NCBI RefSeq assembly: GCF_005116505.1
Contig: NZ_SWBR01000002.1
Span: forward strand, 868,314 to 932,313
DNA length: 64,000 nt
DNA from: Pedobacter polaris
Lineage (GTDB): Bacteria > Bacteroidota > Bacteroidia > Sphingobacteriales > Sphingobacteriaceae
Reading direction: 5' to 3'
In this document: in pieces, positions 9,512-20,042 of the stretch
How positions within the stretch are numbered: the first letter of the stretch is position 1
Layout: each line of letters starts with the position of its first letter
Notes under the pieces: model-generated
The model's input: the letters and a program-made list of their open reading frames with translations, nothing else
The model's database searches: none
Told to the model about the DNA's origin: nothing
Position numbers and translations under genes: made by a program

Positions 9512-12500
9512 CTAATTCAAATTCGTATTTATGTTGTAGTGCTTATGAAATGTTTTTCGGTGTTTTTTAATAAATGCCGAAGGTGTAAGTTTAAACTGAT
9601 TTTGAAATTGCAACCTAAAATATTTAATATCGTTAATGCCCACCCTAAAGGCAACTTCGTTAATATTCAGGTTGGTATTTATCAGTAGTTCAGCAGCTTT
9701 TCTTAATCGAATAAAACGAACAAAACTATTAATTGATAAGCCTGAAGTAGCTTTTATTCTTTTATAAAGGTTTGAATGACTCATGCTCAGTTCAGATGCC
9801 AATGTTTTTACGTTGAAATTAGTTGACATCAGGTTATCTTCAATAATCACGATAGACTTTTGGATGAAGCTTTTGTCTTCTTGCGAAATTTTGTTGCTTT
9901 CAGATTTTAAGGTAACCTCATTATAAAAATAGGACTGTAGGTTACTCCTATTTTTGATGACACCATTAATTTTTGCCGTAAACAATTCTTTGTCAAAAGG
10001 TTTACTAATAAAATCATAGGCTCCAACTTCTATACCCTGCAGCTTAATCTCTGGACTTGGATCTGCTGTTAATAGTATTACAGGAATATGGCTCATGGAT
10101 GGATCTGCCTTTATTTCCCTACAAAACTCTATTCCATTTAAGCCATCCATATTTACATCAGAAATAATAATGTCTGGTAGGTGTTCACGTGCTGCTTCTA
10201 GGCCCTCTAATCCGTTACTAGCTTTGAAAATTTTAAAACTTTGATGAAAAATTTGGTGAATATATTCTATAATCTGTTCATTGTCATCCACCACCAAAAT
10301 AGAATGCAGGTCTGAAATTAATAGCTCTAAATTTGGAATTTGATCATTATCACTTATATCATCTTCTTCTGCAATCAGCTCATTAATGTACTTCAATTGC
10401 TCCTGTTCTTCCGAAGATTCTACTTGTTCTTCTACGTCATCGCCCTTAGGTAAATTAATTAAAAACGTTGTGCCTTCACCTGGTTTAGAAGTATAAGAAA
10501 TTGAGCCTTTGTGCAACTCAACAAAATTCTTTACCAAATAGAGCCCAATTCCGAACCCAATTTTTATTGAGCTTTTATTCATTACCTTATAAAACTTATC
10601 AAATAACTTATCTCCTACTTCAGCAGGTATACCAGCACCCGTATCGGCAACTTTAATTTGTATCACATCATTGACTAAATAGATGGAAATAACAACTTTA
10701 CCACCTTTTGGTGTAAATTTTAGCGCATTAGAAAGTAAATTAAACAGAATGATTTCTAATTTATCTCTATCTGCATATACCTGAAGGTTCTCATCTTCAC
10801 ATTCAAATTGATAGCTAATGTTATTGTTATTTGCCAGATAGCTGAAACATAAGAATATTTCATATGCAAATTTAAAAAGGTTAATTTTAACTAGTTTCAG
10901 GGGCTCATTCTCATTTTCTGTTTTCCTAAAAAGAAGCAACTGGTCTACCAAACTTAATAAACGTCTCGAATTTCGGTATACTACATTCAAATCGTTCTTT
11001 TCCTGCCCATTTTCTTTAGTGCTTAAAATATCTTTAATTGGGTTTACGATAAGCGTTAATGGTGTTCTCAGCTCATGCGAAATATTAGTAAAAAAGTTAA
11101 GTTTTTTCTCATTTAGCTCTTTCTCTCGTTCCATGTTTAGGTTGGCTATCTCAACTTCATGTTTTAAACGATCTTGTCTTCTTCTGTATTTAACAAAAGT
11201 GATGTATAGGGCAATGATTGACATGAGATACAAAGAATAAGCCCACCATGTTCGGTACCAAGGAGGTAATATCTCAATAATGATAATTTTTTCATTCGCT
11301 GTCCAAGTACCTTCTGTATCAGTGCTCTTTAAATGAAGTTTATAGGTTCCTTCATTTAAACGAGAATAATAGGCAATGTTCAGCTTGTCAATATAATTCC
11401 AATCCCTATCCCATCCCTCTAAGTAATAAGCATATTTAATCTGATCTTGGAAAGAAAATTCGATGGCAGAAAATTTAACAGAAATTACAGCAGCATTATA
11501 AGGTATAGAGATTTCCTCTAATCCAACTACAGATAATTCATTCTGATAGGCTGGTTCTTCATCAATTGGGATATTGTTAACCCTAAAATCTGTAATTACA
11601 ATTTTTGGTACTCGTTTATTAATCCTAATGCTATCAGGAAAAAACTTATTAAAACCGTTTATCCCTCCAAATAGCAATTCTCCGTTACTTAAACGTAGAG
11701 CAGCATTGTAATTAAACTGATTGCTTTGTAAACCATCAGTTGCAAAATAGTTTTTAAACTTTGAGGTTTTGATATTAAATTTTGAAAGTCCATTATAGGT
11801 GCTGCACCATAGGTTACCTTTGTTATCTTCTAAAATATTTAAAACAGAATTGCTTGGTAGTCCGTTAGATTGGATATACCTCTTTAATTCTTTTGTCTCC
11901 CTATTTAATGTCAACAAGCCTCCGCCTTCAGTTCCTATCCATAATTGTTTGTAGCGATCTTCATGAATAGCTCGTATGGCAATATTAACTGGTATGTATT
12001 TATGTTTTTTATGAATGGCATCAATCTGGATGAGGTGTGTATAATTCCCACCCCAAAGAATTCCCGCTCGATCTTGATAAAAAGTATGAATATCCTTTAA
12101 TTTCGAATCAAAAAGTTCAAATTTATCTAAACTACTGTTATATAAATATAAGGCACCTCCTTTAGTAGTGCCAGCCCAAAGTCTATTGTCTCTGTCCTGA
12201 AATATTTTCCAAACATTTACTTCCTCTACACCTTTTACGCTATTGTAACAGGTGTAATGTTTAAATTTTTTGGTTTGCTTATCAAAGCGATCTATACCGC
12301 CGTTAAAAGTGGTAACCCAAATGTTTTTTTGATGGTCATTTAAAATGCTAGTTACAAAATTGCTAGATAATGTTGATGGATCTTCTTGACGGTGTACATA
12401 ATTGGTATATACATTTAATCTAGGATTCCACACACTTAACCCACCACCATCTGTACCAATCCAAATATTTTTATTTTCATCTTCACAGAAAGACAAAATA

Positions 12501-13567
12501 AAATTATTTACCAGTGTATTTGTATTAAAAGGATCACTTTTAATCGTTGTAAACTGTGCTTGTTCATTGTCTATGATATTTACCCCACCCCTTAAGGTAG
12601 CAATCCACTTTCTCGCTTCCTTGTCCTCATATACAGCGCCTATAGAATTGCTACTCAACATTCCTTTTGCTCTAGATGTATTTAGAAAACTTGATTTTTT
12701 AGTTTTGAGATCTATAATGGTAATGCCACCGCCGTCTGTGGCTACCCATAATTGCTGTTGATGATCGATGGTTAAACCCATGATATTATCATTGCTCAGT
12801 TTAACAGGAACTCTATCTAGTTGAGCAGTAGCGATATGGTAGGAGAACAACCCCCTTTCGGTACCAATTAACAATTCGCCTTTTTGGGCATTAATGAGTG
12901 TGGTTACCGAATAAATAGTTGATTTGACTAGTTTAATTTTGCCAATGGCTGGATTATACTTACACAGCCCAACATCTTTTATAAATACCCATAAATTAGC
13001 ATGCTCGTCAATAGCTAAACCTCTTGCTGTAAAATTAAGATCGCTGCCAAAAGAAATCTGGCTTGCAATAAGTGACCCTTTTTTAATAACAAATAAGCCC
13101 TTTTCATCTGTAGCAAAATAAGTAGACCCATTTTTATCAGTTGCAATTGAGGTAATTGGAGCTGTAACCTTAGCTCTTTTTCCTTTGTCCATGTAAAAAA
13201 CAGGCTGCATTCTTGAGTTCGAATAATCAAAAAACGAAATCCCTTTTTGTGTACCAACCCAAATGCGGTCTTGGTTATCACCATTTAGTGCGGTTATATG
13301 GTTATTAATAAGAGAATTTTCATCTTCCCACTTGTTCCTGAAGATCTTAAAACTATACCCATCATAACGGTTAAGCCCATCATAGGTGCCCATCCAAATA
13401 AAACCAAACCGATCTTGATAAAGAGAATTTACTACGTTATTCGAAAGTCCTTGTTCTACGCTTAAATATTTAATGGCCTTGCCATTTAATTGTGCAAAAC
13501 AATTACTTACGCTAAAAAAGAGATAAATAACTCCAATAATCGACTTTAGAAAGTAGTTTTTTGGCAT
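9512..13567 (-). CDS. Hybrid two-component system sensor/regulator (HTCS)
   Basis: A 1351-aa one-protein signalling system that senses an oligosaccharide in the periplasm and activates PUL transcription. In order: signal peptide; about 14 Reg_prop propeller motifs (e.g. QDRFGFIWMGTYDGLNRYDG, roughly 30-690) forming two propellers; a Y_Y_Y domain (about 705-780, ...YAYYLEGWDRDWNYI); one TM helix (about 785-805); HisKA with NFFTNISHELRTPLTLIVNP; HATPase_c (NLLSNALKFTPKGG, GAGIP, GFGIGLYLVK); a receiver (ILVVDDNEQ, IISDVNMDG, LLTAD, SKPF); and a C-terminal AraC HTH (NVKTLASELSMSHSNLYKRI). All phosphorelay residues appear intact. It sits between the GH105 operon and the second susC/susD unit, the expected place for the local regulator. 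Confidence 0.96.
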   Translation of the reverse strand: MPKNYFLKSIIGVIYLFFSVSNCFAQLNGKAIKYLSVEQGLSNNVVNSLYQDRFGFIWMGTYDGLNRYDGYSFKIFRNKWEDENSLINNHITALNGDNQDRIWVGTQKGISFFDYSNSRMQPVFYMDKGKRAKVTAPITSIATDKNGSTYFATDEKGLFVIKKGSLIASQISFGSDLNFTARGLAIDEHANLWVFIKDVGLCKYNPAIGKIKLVKSTIYSVTTLINAQKGELLIGTERGLFSYHIATAQLDRVPVKLSNDNIMGLTIDHQQQLWVATDGGGITIIDLKTKKSSFLNTSRAKGMLSSNSIGAVYEDKEARKWIATLRGGVNIIDNEQAQFTTIKSDPFNTNTLVNNFILSFCEDENKNIWIGTDGGGLSVWNPRLNVYTNYVHRQEDPSTLSSNFVTSILNDHQKNIWVTTFNGGIDRFDKQTKKFKHYTCYNSVKGVEEVNVWKIFQDRDNRLWAGTTKGGALYLYNSSLDKFELFDSKLKDIHTFYQDRAGILWGGNYTHLIQIDAIHKKHKYIPVNIAIRAIHEDRYKQLWIGTEGGGLLTLNRETKELKRYIQSNGLPSNSVLNILEDNKGNLWCSTYNGLSKFNIKTSKFKNYFATDGLQSNQFNYNAALRLSNGELLFGGINGFNKFFPDSIRINKRVPKIVITDFRVNNIPIDEEPAYQNELSVVGLEEISIPYNAAVISVKFSAIEFSFQDQIKYAYYLEGWDRDWNYIDKLNIAYYSRLNEGTYKLHLKSTDTEGTWTANEKIIIIEILPPWYRTWWAYSLYLMSIIALYITFVKYRRRQDRLKHEVEIANLNMEREKELNEKKLNFFTNISHELRTPLTLIVNPIKDILSTKENGQEKNDLNVVYRNSRRLLSLVDQLLLFRKTENENEPLKLVKINLFKFAYEIFLCFSYLANNNNISYQFECEDENLQVYADRDKLEIILFNLLSNALKFTPKGGKVVISIYLVNDVIQIKVADTGAGIPAEVGDKLFDKFYKVMNKSSIKIGFGIGLYLVKNFVELHKGSISYTSKPGEGTTFLINLPKGDDVEEQVESSEEQEQLKYINELIAEEDDISDNDQIPNLELLISDLHSILVVDDNEQIIEYIHQIFHQSFKIFKASNGLEGLEAAREHLPDIIISDVNMDGLNGIEFCREIKADPSMSHIPVILLTADPSPEIKLQGIEVGAYDFISKPFDKELFTAKINGVIKNRSNLQSYFYNEVTLKSESNKISQEDKSFIQKSIVIIEDNLMSTNFNVKTLASELSMSHSNLYKRIKATSGLSINSFVRFIRLRKAAELLINTNLNINEVAFRVGINDIKYFRLQFQNQFKLTPSAFIKKHRKTFHKHYNINTNLN

Positions 13568-13710
13568 TGATGATTAGACTGAAATATTTGGTCTTCCTAA
13601 GATACATAATTAATAAACGTTACAAAGACATTTTTAAATTAACGATATAAATAACTAATAATCAAATAATTAATCAGTAAAAAACATAATTTAAAAGGTA
13701 AGTATTACTG

Positions 13711-13746
13711 CAAAAAAAATGCTTTAGAAATTTCTAAAGCATTCAT
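13711..13746 (-). terminator. Intrinsic terminator after the second susD
   Basis: A perfect 26-nt palindrome at 13719-13744 (13-nt arms AATGCTTTAGAAA and its complement) is followed on the minus strand by a run of eight T. It lies 90 bp past the susD stop. Confidence 0.8.
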
Positions 13747-13765
13747 AAAGATGATTATCCTTATC

Positions 13766-13807
13766 AAAAAGGTAATCAGCCCTTAATTTTGAAGCCAATT
13801 ACCTTTT
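13766..13807 (-). terminator. Second hairpin downstream of susD
   Basis: Arms AAAAGGTAAT (13766-13775) and ATTACCTTTT (13798-13807) enclose a 22-nt loop. On the minus strand the stem's own 3' side ends in TTTTT. It precedes the stronger terminator, so it may be an auxiliary terminator or a 3'-end stabiliser. Confidence 0.45.
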
Positions 13808-13835
13808 AGTTTTACGTATCAACAGCTAACTTATC

Positions 13836-15770
13836 TTAATTAGTCACATCTTCATCTGCCACAGCTTCTTGCCAAGTTTCCCATCGTTTTATGCTCGCAT
13901 TGTAACCAGTATATCCTTGATTTTGCCAAAGTTGGGCACCACCATTAGACTGGATAGATCCATTAGGTATTGGCCAGTTGATATTGTGTGGCGCCATGGT
14001 ATAAGAACGTCCTCTTACTTGTACTTTACCTTTATTGTAAAAATCACTGTAATGTTGAATTCTCTGATACCAATAACTGTTTTGCACTAAATTATCAACA
14101 GTATAAGTATTTCCCCACTCATCAGCTTTACCACTCAATGCTAAGGAATAAGAAACACGACTTAACTCTGTAAAGCGCCATTCTTCCATATTCAATTCGC
14201 GGGCACGCTCATTCATAATATCACCAATAGTTACAGCAGTGTACATTTGAGTACATTTCGCTCGCTCTCTAATCTTGTTTACATCGGCAGTTGCCCCAGC
14301 AATATCTCCTTTATAAAACTTAGCTTCAGCACGTAATAAATAAGTTTCTGCCAAACGATATAGGTACAAATCACCTGCGCCGCCTCTATGGTTTACTTCA
14401 TTTGGATTTAATGATTCGATTGGATCTTCGATGTAATATTTGTAATGTGGCCAAGAGAAATAACTACGAATGGTATCTGTACATAAAAGAGCTCCCGAAG
14501 TATTTCTAAGACGTACGTTTTGACCAAAAGAGGTACTTGTTGGATCATTGTATTTAAGTGATTCCATTTCGAACCAGTTACCTGTTGCTGTACTGTGGCG
14601 CAAATCGCCTGCATCATTAAGGCCATTTACATACCAAAGCGATTTTTGTGCAAAATAGGTAGGACGAATGTGCGCAATACCACGACCAATGGCATGCACG
14701 TAATCTAAATTGGCACGATAACTTGAATTTGCAGCTGGTAAAAAGCGAATGGCCTGTTTTGCATCTGGCGTGGTTAAGCCTATGTTATCTAAAAATGGAA
14801 GCCAGTTACGCATGGTATTCATTTTTATGCCCATATCTGTAGCATTACGGTTTGGCATAATCATAATTGCTTCTGTATTTGCACCAATAGATTTGTTTTC
14901 TGGACGGTGTAAATCCCATATTACATTACGTGTAATTGGCCAAGTTGTAGGATAAGGGTTATAGAAGTTGCCAAAATTATTCATCGCTAAAGAATAGCCA
15001 GAACTATTAATAAGTAGATCTGCCTGTGCAATGGCTTTATCAAATTGTCCTGTTGCCAAATAACATTTAATTAATAATTGGCGGCATGCACCTTTATTTA
15101 CCAACCCTCTCAGAGTCATGTCTTTCTGATCTGGCACCCATTGCACAGCTTGCTCCATGTCTTCGGTTATCTTTTGCAAAATAGCCTCACGCTTTGTACT
15201 GCGGTAATTTACCTTTGGCACACTCACAATTTTAGTTACAAAGGGCACATCTTTAAATTGAAAACACAGGGCTAAGTACCGAAATGAACGGTGGAAAAGC
15301 GCTCTTCCTTTGTATTGATTTTTGGTCGCATCATCTAAGCCCTGTACCCCATCAATAAAGGTAAGGATGGTGTTTGCGTACTTGATTCCGTTATAAGTCT
15401 CACCCCAAAAATAGGGTACCCTTTCTGGCATATCTGTTGGCGTGAGCCTAGTGGCCATGTCAGTAAATATATTCCCATCATCCGTTTTAGATGCTACGTT
15501 TAACTCTGTAAACATATATTCTGTACTAATTGGAAGACCTAAATCTATATAAGAAGAAGAAGTCCAATATGATCGCAAATGGCGGTCGGCAATGGCTACA
15601 GCAGCGTCTAAACCGCTCTTTGTAGTAAATGTTTCTCCCGGCTCGAAAAATGATAATGGTTCTGGCTGCAAAAATGTTTTCTTACAACCAGCAAAAGTCA
15701 TTGCAATACCTGCACCTATAAAAAGGGCAGTCGATACTTTTTTGATTATGTTGTTCTGTTTCTTTTTCAT
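13836..15770 (-). CDS. SusD/RagB-family outer-membrane lipoprotein
   Basis: A 644-aa lipoprotein with signal FIGAGIAMTFAGC (lipobox GC, then KKTFLQPEPL). The TPR-like SusD scaffold is visible in segments such as YNGIKYANTILTFIDGV, GRALFHRSFRYLALCFQFKD and the C-terminal YLLRAEAKFYKGDIAGATAD followed by VNKIRERAK. It binds glycan at the cell surface and closes the barrel of the SusC encoded 11 bp upstream. It is followed by two hairpins and then the HTCS gene, which looks like a separate transcript. The length is on the long side but within the family range. Confidence 0.95.
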   Translation of the reverse strand: MKKKQNNIIKKVSTALFIGAGIAMTFAGCKKTFLQPEPLSFFEPGETFTTKSGLDAAVAIADRHLRSYWTSSSYIDLGLPISTEYMFTELNVASKTDDGNIFTDMATRLTPTDMPERVPYFWGETYNGIKYANTILTFIDGVQGLDDATKNQYKGRALFHRSFRYLALCFQFKDVPFVTKIVSVPKVNYRSTKREAILQKITEDMEQAVQWVPDQKDMTLRGLVNKGACRQLLIKCYLATGQFDKAIAQADLLINSSGYSLAMNNFGNFYNPYPTTWPITRNVIWDLHRPENKSIGANTEAIMIMPNRNATDMGIKMNTMRNWLPFLDNIGLTTPDAKQAIRFLPAANSSYRANLDYVHAIGRGIAHIRPTYFAQKSLWYVNGLNDAGDLRHSTATGNWFEMESLKYNDPTSTSFGQNVRLRNTSGALLCTDTIRSYFSWPHYKYYIEDPIESLNPNEVNHRGGAGDLYLYRLAETYLLRAEAKFYKGDIAGATADVNKIRERAKCTQMYTAVTIGDIMNERARELNMEEWRFTELSRVSYSLALSGKADEWGNTYTVDNLVQNSYWYQRIQHYSDFYNKGKVQVRGRSYTMAPHNINWPIPNGSIQSNGGAQLWQNQGYTGYNASIKRWETWQEAVADEDVTN

Positions 15771-15781
15771 CGCTCTATTGC

Positions 15782-18700
15782 TTAAAAATTTACGTTTAAT
15801 CCAAATGTGTATATTCTAGGTGCTAATGCTCCTGTTTCTACATCCCAATAATCCCAGTTTTTGTCTTTAGTCCAAACTGCTACATTACGAATAGAACTGT
15901 ATACTTTTAGTCTCTCTATACCAAATTTGCTTGTGAGTTTGCTTGGAAATGAATAACCTAAGGTTACATTTTCTAAGCGGATGAATGACCGATCATACAG
16001 CATACCTGGTGCAGATACACCTGCAGGTCCTCTTGCATCAAGGCGAGCAAAATCATTAGTAGGATTTTCAAGTGTCCAATAATTTTTCTTCCAAGTATTG
16101 GCAAGATTGGTTACCAATGAAGTACCATTGTCTTGATTAAGGTAAGCACCATTTAAACTTTTGTGCCCCATATAAGAATACATATTGAAGGAGAAATTAA
16201 GGTTTTTATAGGTGAACTCATTTCGCAATGACCACATAATGGGAGGATTGGTTTGACCTAAAAACTCCTTATCCTTATCATTATATACAGGTGTACCATT
16301 AGCATTATCATCTGCAGTGTAGTTATTAGCTACTTTAGGATCTCCTGGACGTTGGCCATATTTGGCAGCTTCTGTAACCTCATTGGCTTGCCAAATACCT
16401 GTTACGCGATAATTCCATATGGCACCAATAGCACGCCCGATGAACCATCCATTTCCAATATCATCTCTTTCTTTTGTAGAGGTTACATTTCCATTTGCAT
16501 CAATTATATTATCGTATACATAATACAAGTGCTTGATAGTGTTTTTGTATTTAGAAATTTGGAAAGTAGTATTCCATGTAAAAACACTGTTTTTAATATT
16601 CTGTGAACTGATTGAAAGCTCAAGACCTCTGTTTTCTACTTTTCCAAGATTGGTATTTATAGAAGGAAATCCAGTAAAATCTGGTAGTGACCTGGTCATG
16701 ATCATGTCAACCGTTGGAGTGATATAGTAATCAATTGATCCACTGATGCGGTTATTTAGGAAACCAAAATCTAAACCAGCATTAAATGCCTCTGTCTTTT
16801 CCCAACTTAAACTTGGGTTTGCCAAACGATCCATTAATAAATACCTGTACTGTATCAGGTTACCACTATTATCTATATAACCTGCTGTTGCTCCAGCTCC
16901 TAGACCAAGGTTTGCCAAGGCTAGGTAAGGATCTCCAAGCTGTCTATTTCCATTTTGGCCCCATGATATTCTTAGTTTACCATTACTCATGGCCTTCCAT
17001 TTAAAGAAACTTTCGTTGGTAAATGTCCATGCTACCGCTGTAGAGAAGAAGGTTGCTCTTGGATTAGATGCACCGAATGCCGAATAACCATCGCGACGAA
17101 CTGAAGTGGTCAACATATAGCGATCATCATACGAATAGAACAAACGACCTAATAAACCATCAGCTGTTTCTTTGGTATCATTTGAGTCGAAACGGCTTAG
17201 GTTTTTGTCGCCAAAAAGTGTCTCATGATAACCTAAAGCGTCACTTGGTAAAATGTTACGGGCTTCTATCCTATCTTGCCAATATTCTCTTTGTTCTGCT
17301 TCTTGCACTAAAGTGATGTTAACACGATGCTTTTTAGCGAATTCATGTTCCCAGCTCAGTGTGTTGTTTATCGACCAATCGAAACGCTTAGCTTGTTCGC
17401 GGTTTACCAATCCATTTGTTCCTTTCCAGTCTGGATGACTAGCTGATTCCCAATAACGATCATGGAAATATTGGTAGCGTGGAGAAGCATTAAATGAATA
17501 ATTGATATTAAAAGGCAATTTTACCTTCGCATTTAAAATGGTATTTAATACGGTATAGCCTTTATCTAAATCAAGATATAAGCGATTAAAATCGTAATTG
17601 TAACCATAGTTATTAACCATGTTATCGCCCATTGGATGTACCACTAAATTTCCATTGGCATCTTTATAATTGGCATAAGGAGAATTATTCAATATTTGTC
17701 TGCTCCAATCTACAGCCAAATCGCCATCAGTTCTGTTTTGGAAGTTTACATTCGCACCTATTTCTAGCCACTTGGTAATCTTACCCTCTAACTTTAAATT
17801 ACCACGAACAGCACTATATTCATTTCCTACAGCAACACCTTTATTAGACAAGTACCCTAATGATAAATAATAATTCATCTTGTCTGTTGCACCAGAGGCA
17901 CTGATGTTGTAGTCTTGATTGGTACCTGTCTGAAAACTATGATCGTACCAATTGAATGTTTGACCTGAAAGGAAGTTGTTTAACACGGTGCTTTGTAGTA
18001 ACATACGTTTTCCCCAAATTTCATTATCAGAATTAACACCAGTATTTGTTGTATAAGCTCTCCATTGTGCAAGTGTAGCACCATACTTATTTACAGCATC
18101 TGTAGGTGAGGCGAAATAGCCTGGTTGTGTTTTAAAGGTAGATTGATAAGCCTCATAATTTCCAGTTGTAGTATTTAAACCATAAGTTGGAGCGGTATAC
18201 CAATCTTCACGGTATTTAATATAACCATCAGCGTCAAAAACCTCACGCTTTGCAGCACTGGTTACAAAACCAGCATTTGATGTGAAATTAATTTTCGGCT
18301 TGCCTATCTTTCCTTTTTTGGTAGTGATAATGATTACACCATTGGCAGATTTGGCGCCATAAACGGCCGCAGCAGAAGCATCTTTCAAGATGTCCATTTG
18401 TTCAATATCGTCTGGATTAATTTCAGATAGTTCTCCATAAAATATGGTACCGTCTAAAATAAGTAGTGGATCATTGTGTCCACCAGCACTGTATACAGAA
18501 CGAATTCCACGAATTTGAATAGAGCCCCCTCCTTTAGCAGAAGCATCTAAACCCACACTTACTCCAGCGGTTCCACGAAGAATATCTTGTACAGTGTTTG
18601 GGTTTTGATCTGCAATTTTATCAGGTCTAATCTGTGTGATTGCACCCGTAAGATCTTTTTTACGCATGGTACCATAACCTACACCCACTACTTCTACTTG

Positions 18701-19054
18701 TGAAAGCATCGTAGCATTTGGCATCAGTTTAATGGTAAGTTGCGTTAAGTCTCCCACAGGAACTACCTGTGTGTCATAGCCTACATAAGATACGTTGAGA
18801 CTGGCATTATTAGCAACAGTGAGGGAGAATTTTCCATTGCCATCAGTACTTGTACTGCTTTGTGAATTGGTAACCTTTATGGCGGCACCTATTAGCGTCT
18901 CTCCTGTTTTTGCATCGGTAACTACACCGGTAATCACCTTGGTCTGACCAAAGGCGGCACCAGCTGTAGCAAGTAGCAATGCAAAGCATAAAAAAAAGCA
19001 GCCAGTTATGGCTTTTGCTTTTTGAATTTTAAAAATTAAGTAATAGTTGAGCAT
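15782..19054 (-). CDS. SusC/RagA-family TonB-linked outer membrane protein (second copy)
   Basis: A 1090-aa TonB-dependent transporter. A long N-terminal signal (hydrophobic CFFLCFALLLATAGAAFGQ) leads into a carboxypeptidase-like domain (ITGVVTDAKTGETLIGAAIK), the plug with ILKDASAAAVYGAKSANGVI, and a barrel ending ...IYTFGLNVNF. It differs widely in sequence from the SusC encoded at 418-3663, so the locus carries two distinct transporter systems, perhaps for different fragments of one glycan. The susD stands 11 bp downstream. Upstream lies the repeat-rich gene-free region. Confidence 0.96.
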   Translation of the reverse strand: MLNYYLIFKIQKAKAITGCFFLCFALLLATAGAAFGQTKVITGVVTDAKTGETLIGAAIKVTNSQSSTSTDGNGKFSLTVANNASLNVSYVGYDTQVVPVGDLTQLTIKLMPNATMLSQVEVVGVGYGTMRKKDLTGAITQIRPDKIADQNPNTVQDILRGTAGVSVGLDASAKGGGSIQIRGIRSVYSAGGHNDPLLILDGTIFYGELSEINPDDIEQMDILKDASAAAVYGAKSANGVIIITTKKGKIGKPKINFTSNAGFVTSAAKREVFDADGYIKYREDWYTAPTYGLNTTTGNYEAYQSTFKTQPGYFASPTDAVNKYGATLAQWRAYTTNTGVNSDNEIWGKRMLLQSTVLNNFLSGQTFNWYDHSFQTGTNQDYNISASGATDKMNYYLSLGYLSNKGVAVGNEYSAVRGNLKLEGKITKWLEIGANVNFQNRTDGDLAVDWSRQILNNSPYANYKDANGNLVVHPMGDNMVNNYGYNYDFNRLYLDLDKGYTVLNTILNAKVKLPFNINYSFNASPRYQYFHDRYWESASHPDWKGTNGLVNREQAKRFDWSINNTLSWEHEFAKKHRVNITLVQEAEQREYWQDRIEARNILPSDALGYHETLFGDKNLSRFDSNDTKETADGLLGRLFYSYDDRYMLTTSVRRDGYSAFGASNPRATFFSTAVAWTFTNESFFKWKAMSNGKLRISWGQNGNRQLGDPYLALANLGLGAGATAGYIDNSGNLIQYRYLLMDRLANPSLSWEKTEAFNAGLDFGFLNNRISGSIDYYITPTVDMIMTRSLPDFTGFPSINTNLGKVENRGLELSISSQNIKNSVFTWNTTFQISKYKNTIKHLYYVYDNIIDANGNVTSTKERDDIGNGWFIGRAIGAIWNYRVTGIWQANEVTEAAKYGQRPGDPKVANNYTADDNANGTPVYNDKDKEFLGQTNPPIMWSLRNEFTYKNLNFSFNMYSYMGHKSLNGAYLNQDNGTSLVTNLANTWKKNYWTLENPTNDFARLDARGPAGVSAPGMLYDRSFIRLENVTLGYSFPSKLTSKFGIERLKVYSSIRNVAVWTKDKNWDYWDVETGALAPRIYTFGLNVNF

Positions 19055-19375
19055 AGTTAAAAGTTAAGTGGTCTGGTTTGGACTAATTAATTTTCTTTGG
19101 ATTGCTCTTAAAGCTGATGGTTCATTGCCTAGGGCTCTAGTTTGGAGCAATCGATCGTGGCTATAAAGCAGCCCAAATCCTAGGGGTCGTTTGTAGTAAA
19201 TTTAAACCTCATGATGTTCGTGTTATATTTGGTAGTATAAAGAAAGTGCATATTTTCTTTCTCGATGAGGGGTATTTCTGTATAATGTAGGGGAGAAATT
19301 CTCCAAATGATTTTATCTTTTGTTTTTAAGCCAAAACATATAAAGAGAATCTTAGCCGCGGAGTTGTATACCTAG
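19055..19375. other. Upstream region of the second susC unit
   Basis: This stretch must hold the promoter of the minus-strand susC/susD unit. I see no clear minus-strand TAnnTTTG element. TATATTTG near 19223-19233 would match the consensus only on the plus strand, where no gene follows. Otherwise nothing recognisable. Confidence 0.3.
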
Positions 19376-19380
19376 CCATC

Positions 19381-19413
19381 ATTGCGAAGCCGATGAAAAA
19401 TCGGCTTCGCAAT
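19381..19413. repeat. Perfect 14-bp stem-loop (GTCATTGCGAAGC-type element, module E)
   Basis: ATTGCGAAGCCGAT (19381-19394), loop GAAAA, then the exact complement (19400-19413). Diverged copies precede the other composite repeats at about 32720-32755 and 38914-38960, each followed by a CTCATTCTTGCT word. Confidence 0.8.
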
Positions 19414-19435
19414 CTCATTCTTGCTTTTATCAGCG

Positions 19436-20013
19436 GTCATGCTGAGCTTGTCGAAGCACTTTTATTTAAGTGCCACCGCACAACCTTGCCTCGGCTCATG
19501 GGCGCCGAAGCCCCTAGTCCTTTTTTTCTTGATGAAAAAAGTACCAAAAACATCAAGAAAGAACGATGCTTCCACCCACAGACCTCCGCGTGGCCCGCCG
19601 TTCTTTCATCCCAGCGCTCTTTGGACAGTGAGGATAGGAATGATTGGGGATTTTGATTTACAGACAATACTTGGGCTCCTGCAATAAACTGTGGGTTAAG
19701 CCCAAAGGCTGCTGTTTATTGCAGCAACTTTCCCTTTCTTACAACATTGATAGCACGCAGGGCTTATCCAGCAACGGAGAAAAAACTGGCAAATGATGGC
19801 ATTGAGGGCGGGAAAAGGCATAGCTGTTTTGCCCTTCAGCAAAACCGTAGCCTGTGTTTGCAAGTTTTGTGAGAGGGCTAGAGTGCAAGGTTGCCTAGGA
19901 GAAGCCGAAGCATTTTTGCATACTTTTGATGCTTCAATAATGCGAAGCATTCTTGAACATCTTTAAAAATATAACAATAGGTGAAAAACTTTGTTGCCTC
20001 GCGGCAAAGAGCG
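19436..20013. repeat. Composite intergenic repeat, unit 1 (modules A-B-C-F)
   Basis: Module A (19436-19459) is GTCATGCTGAGC-TTGTCGAAGCA with a small hairpin. Module B (about 19472-19632) has two adjoining inverted repeats: TTCTTGATG/CATCAAGAA (19526-19534, 19551-19559) and GAAAGAACG/CGTTCTTTC (19557-19565, 19599-19607). Module C (about 19640-19920) has an 11-bp stem CTGCAATAAAC/GTTTATTGCAG (19679-19689, 19714-19724) and a GTTTTGC/GCAAAAC stem. Module F (19994-20007) is TTGCCTCGCGGCAA. ORFs across the unit read different phases in different copies and are not believable genes. Confidence 0.85.
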
Positions 20014-20042
20014 TAGAGAATTAACAGATCAATCATTCATAT

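Noticed and set aside
19223..19233. TATATTTG promoter on the plus strand
   Set aside because: It matches the -7 consensus, but no plus-strand gene follows for more than 20 kb.
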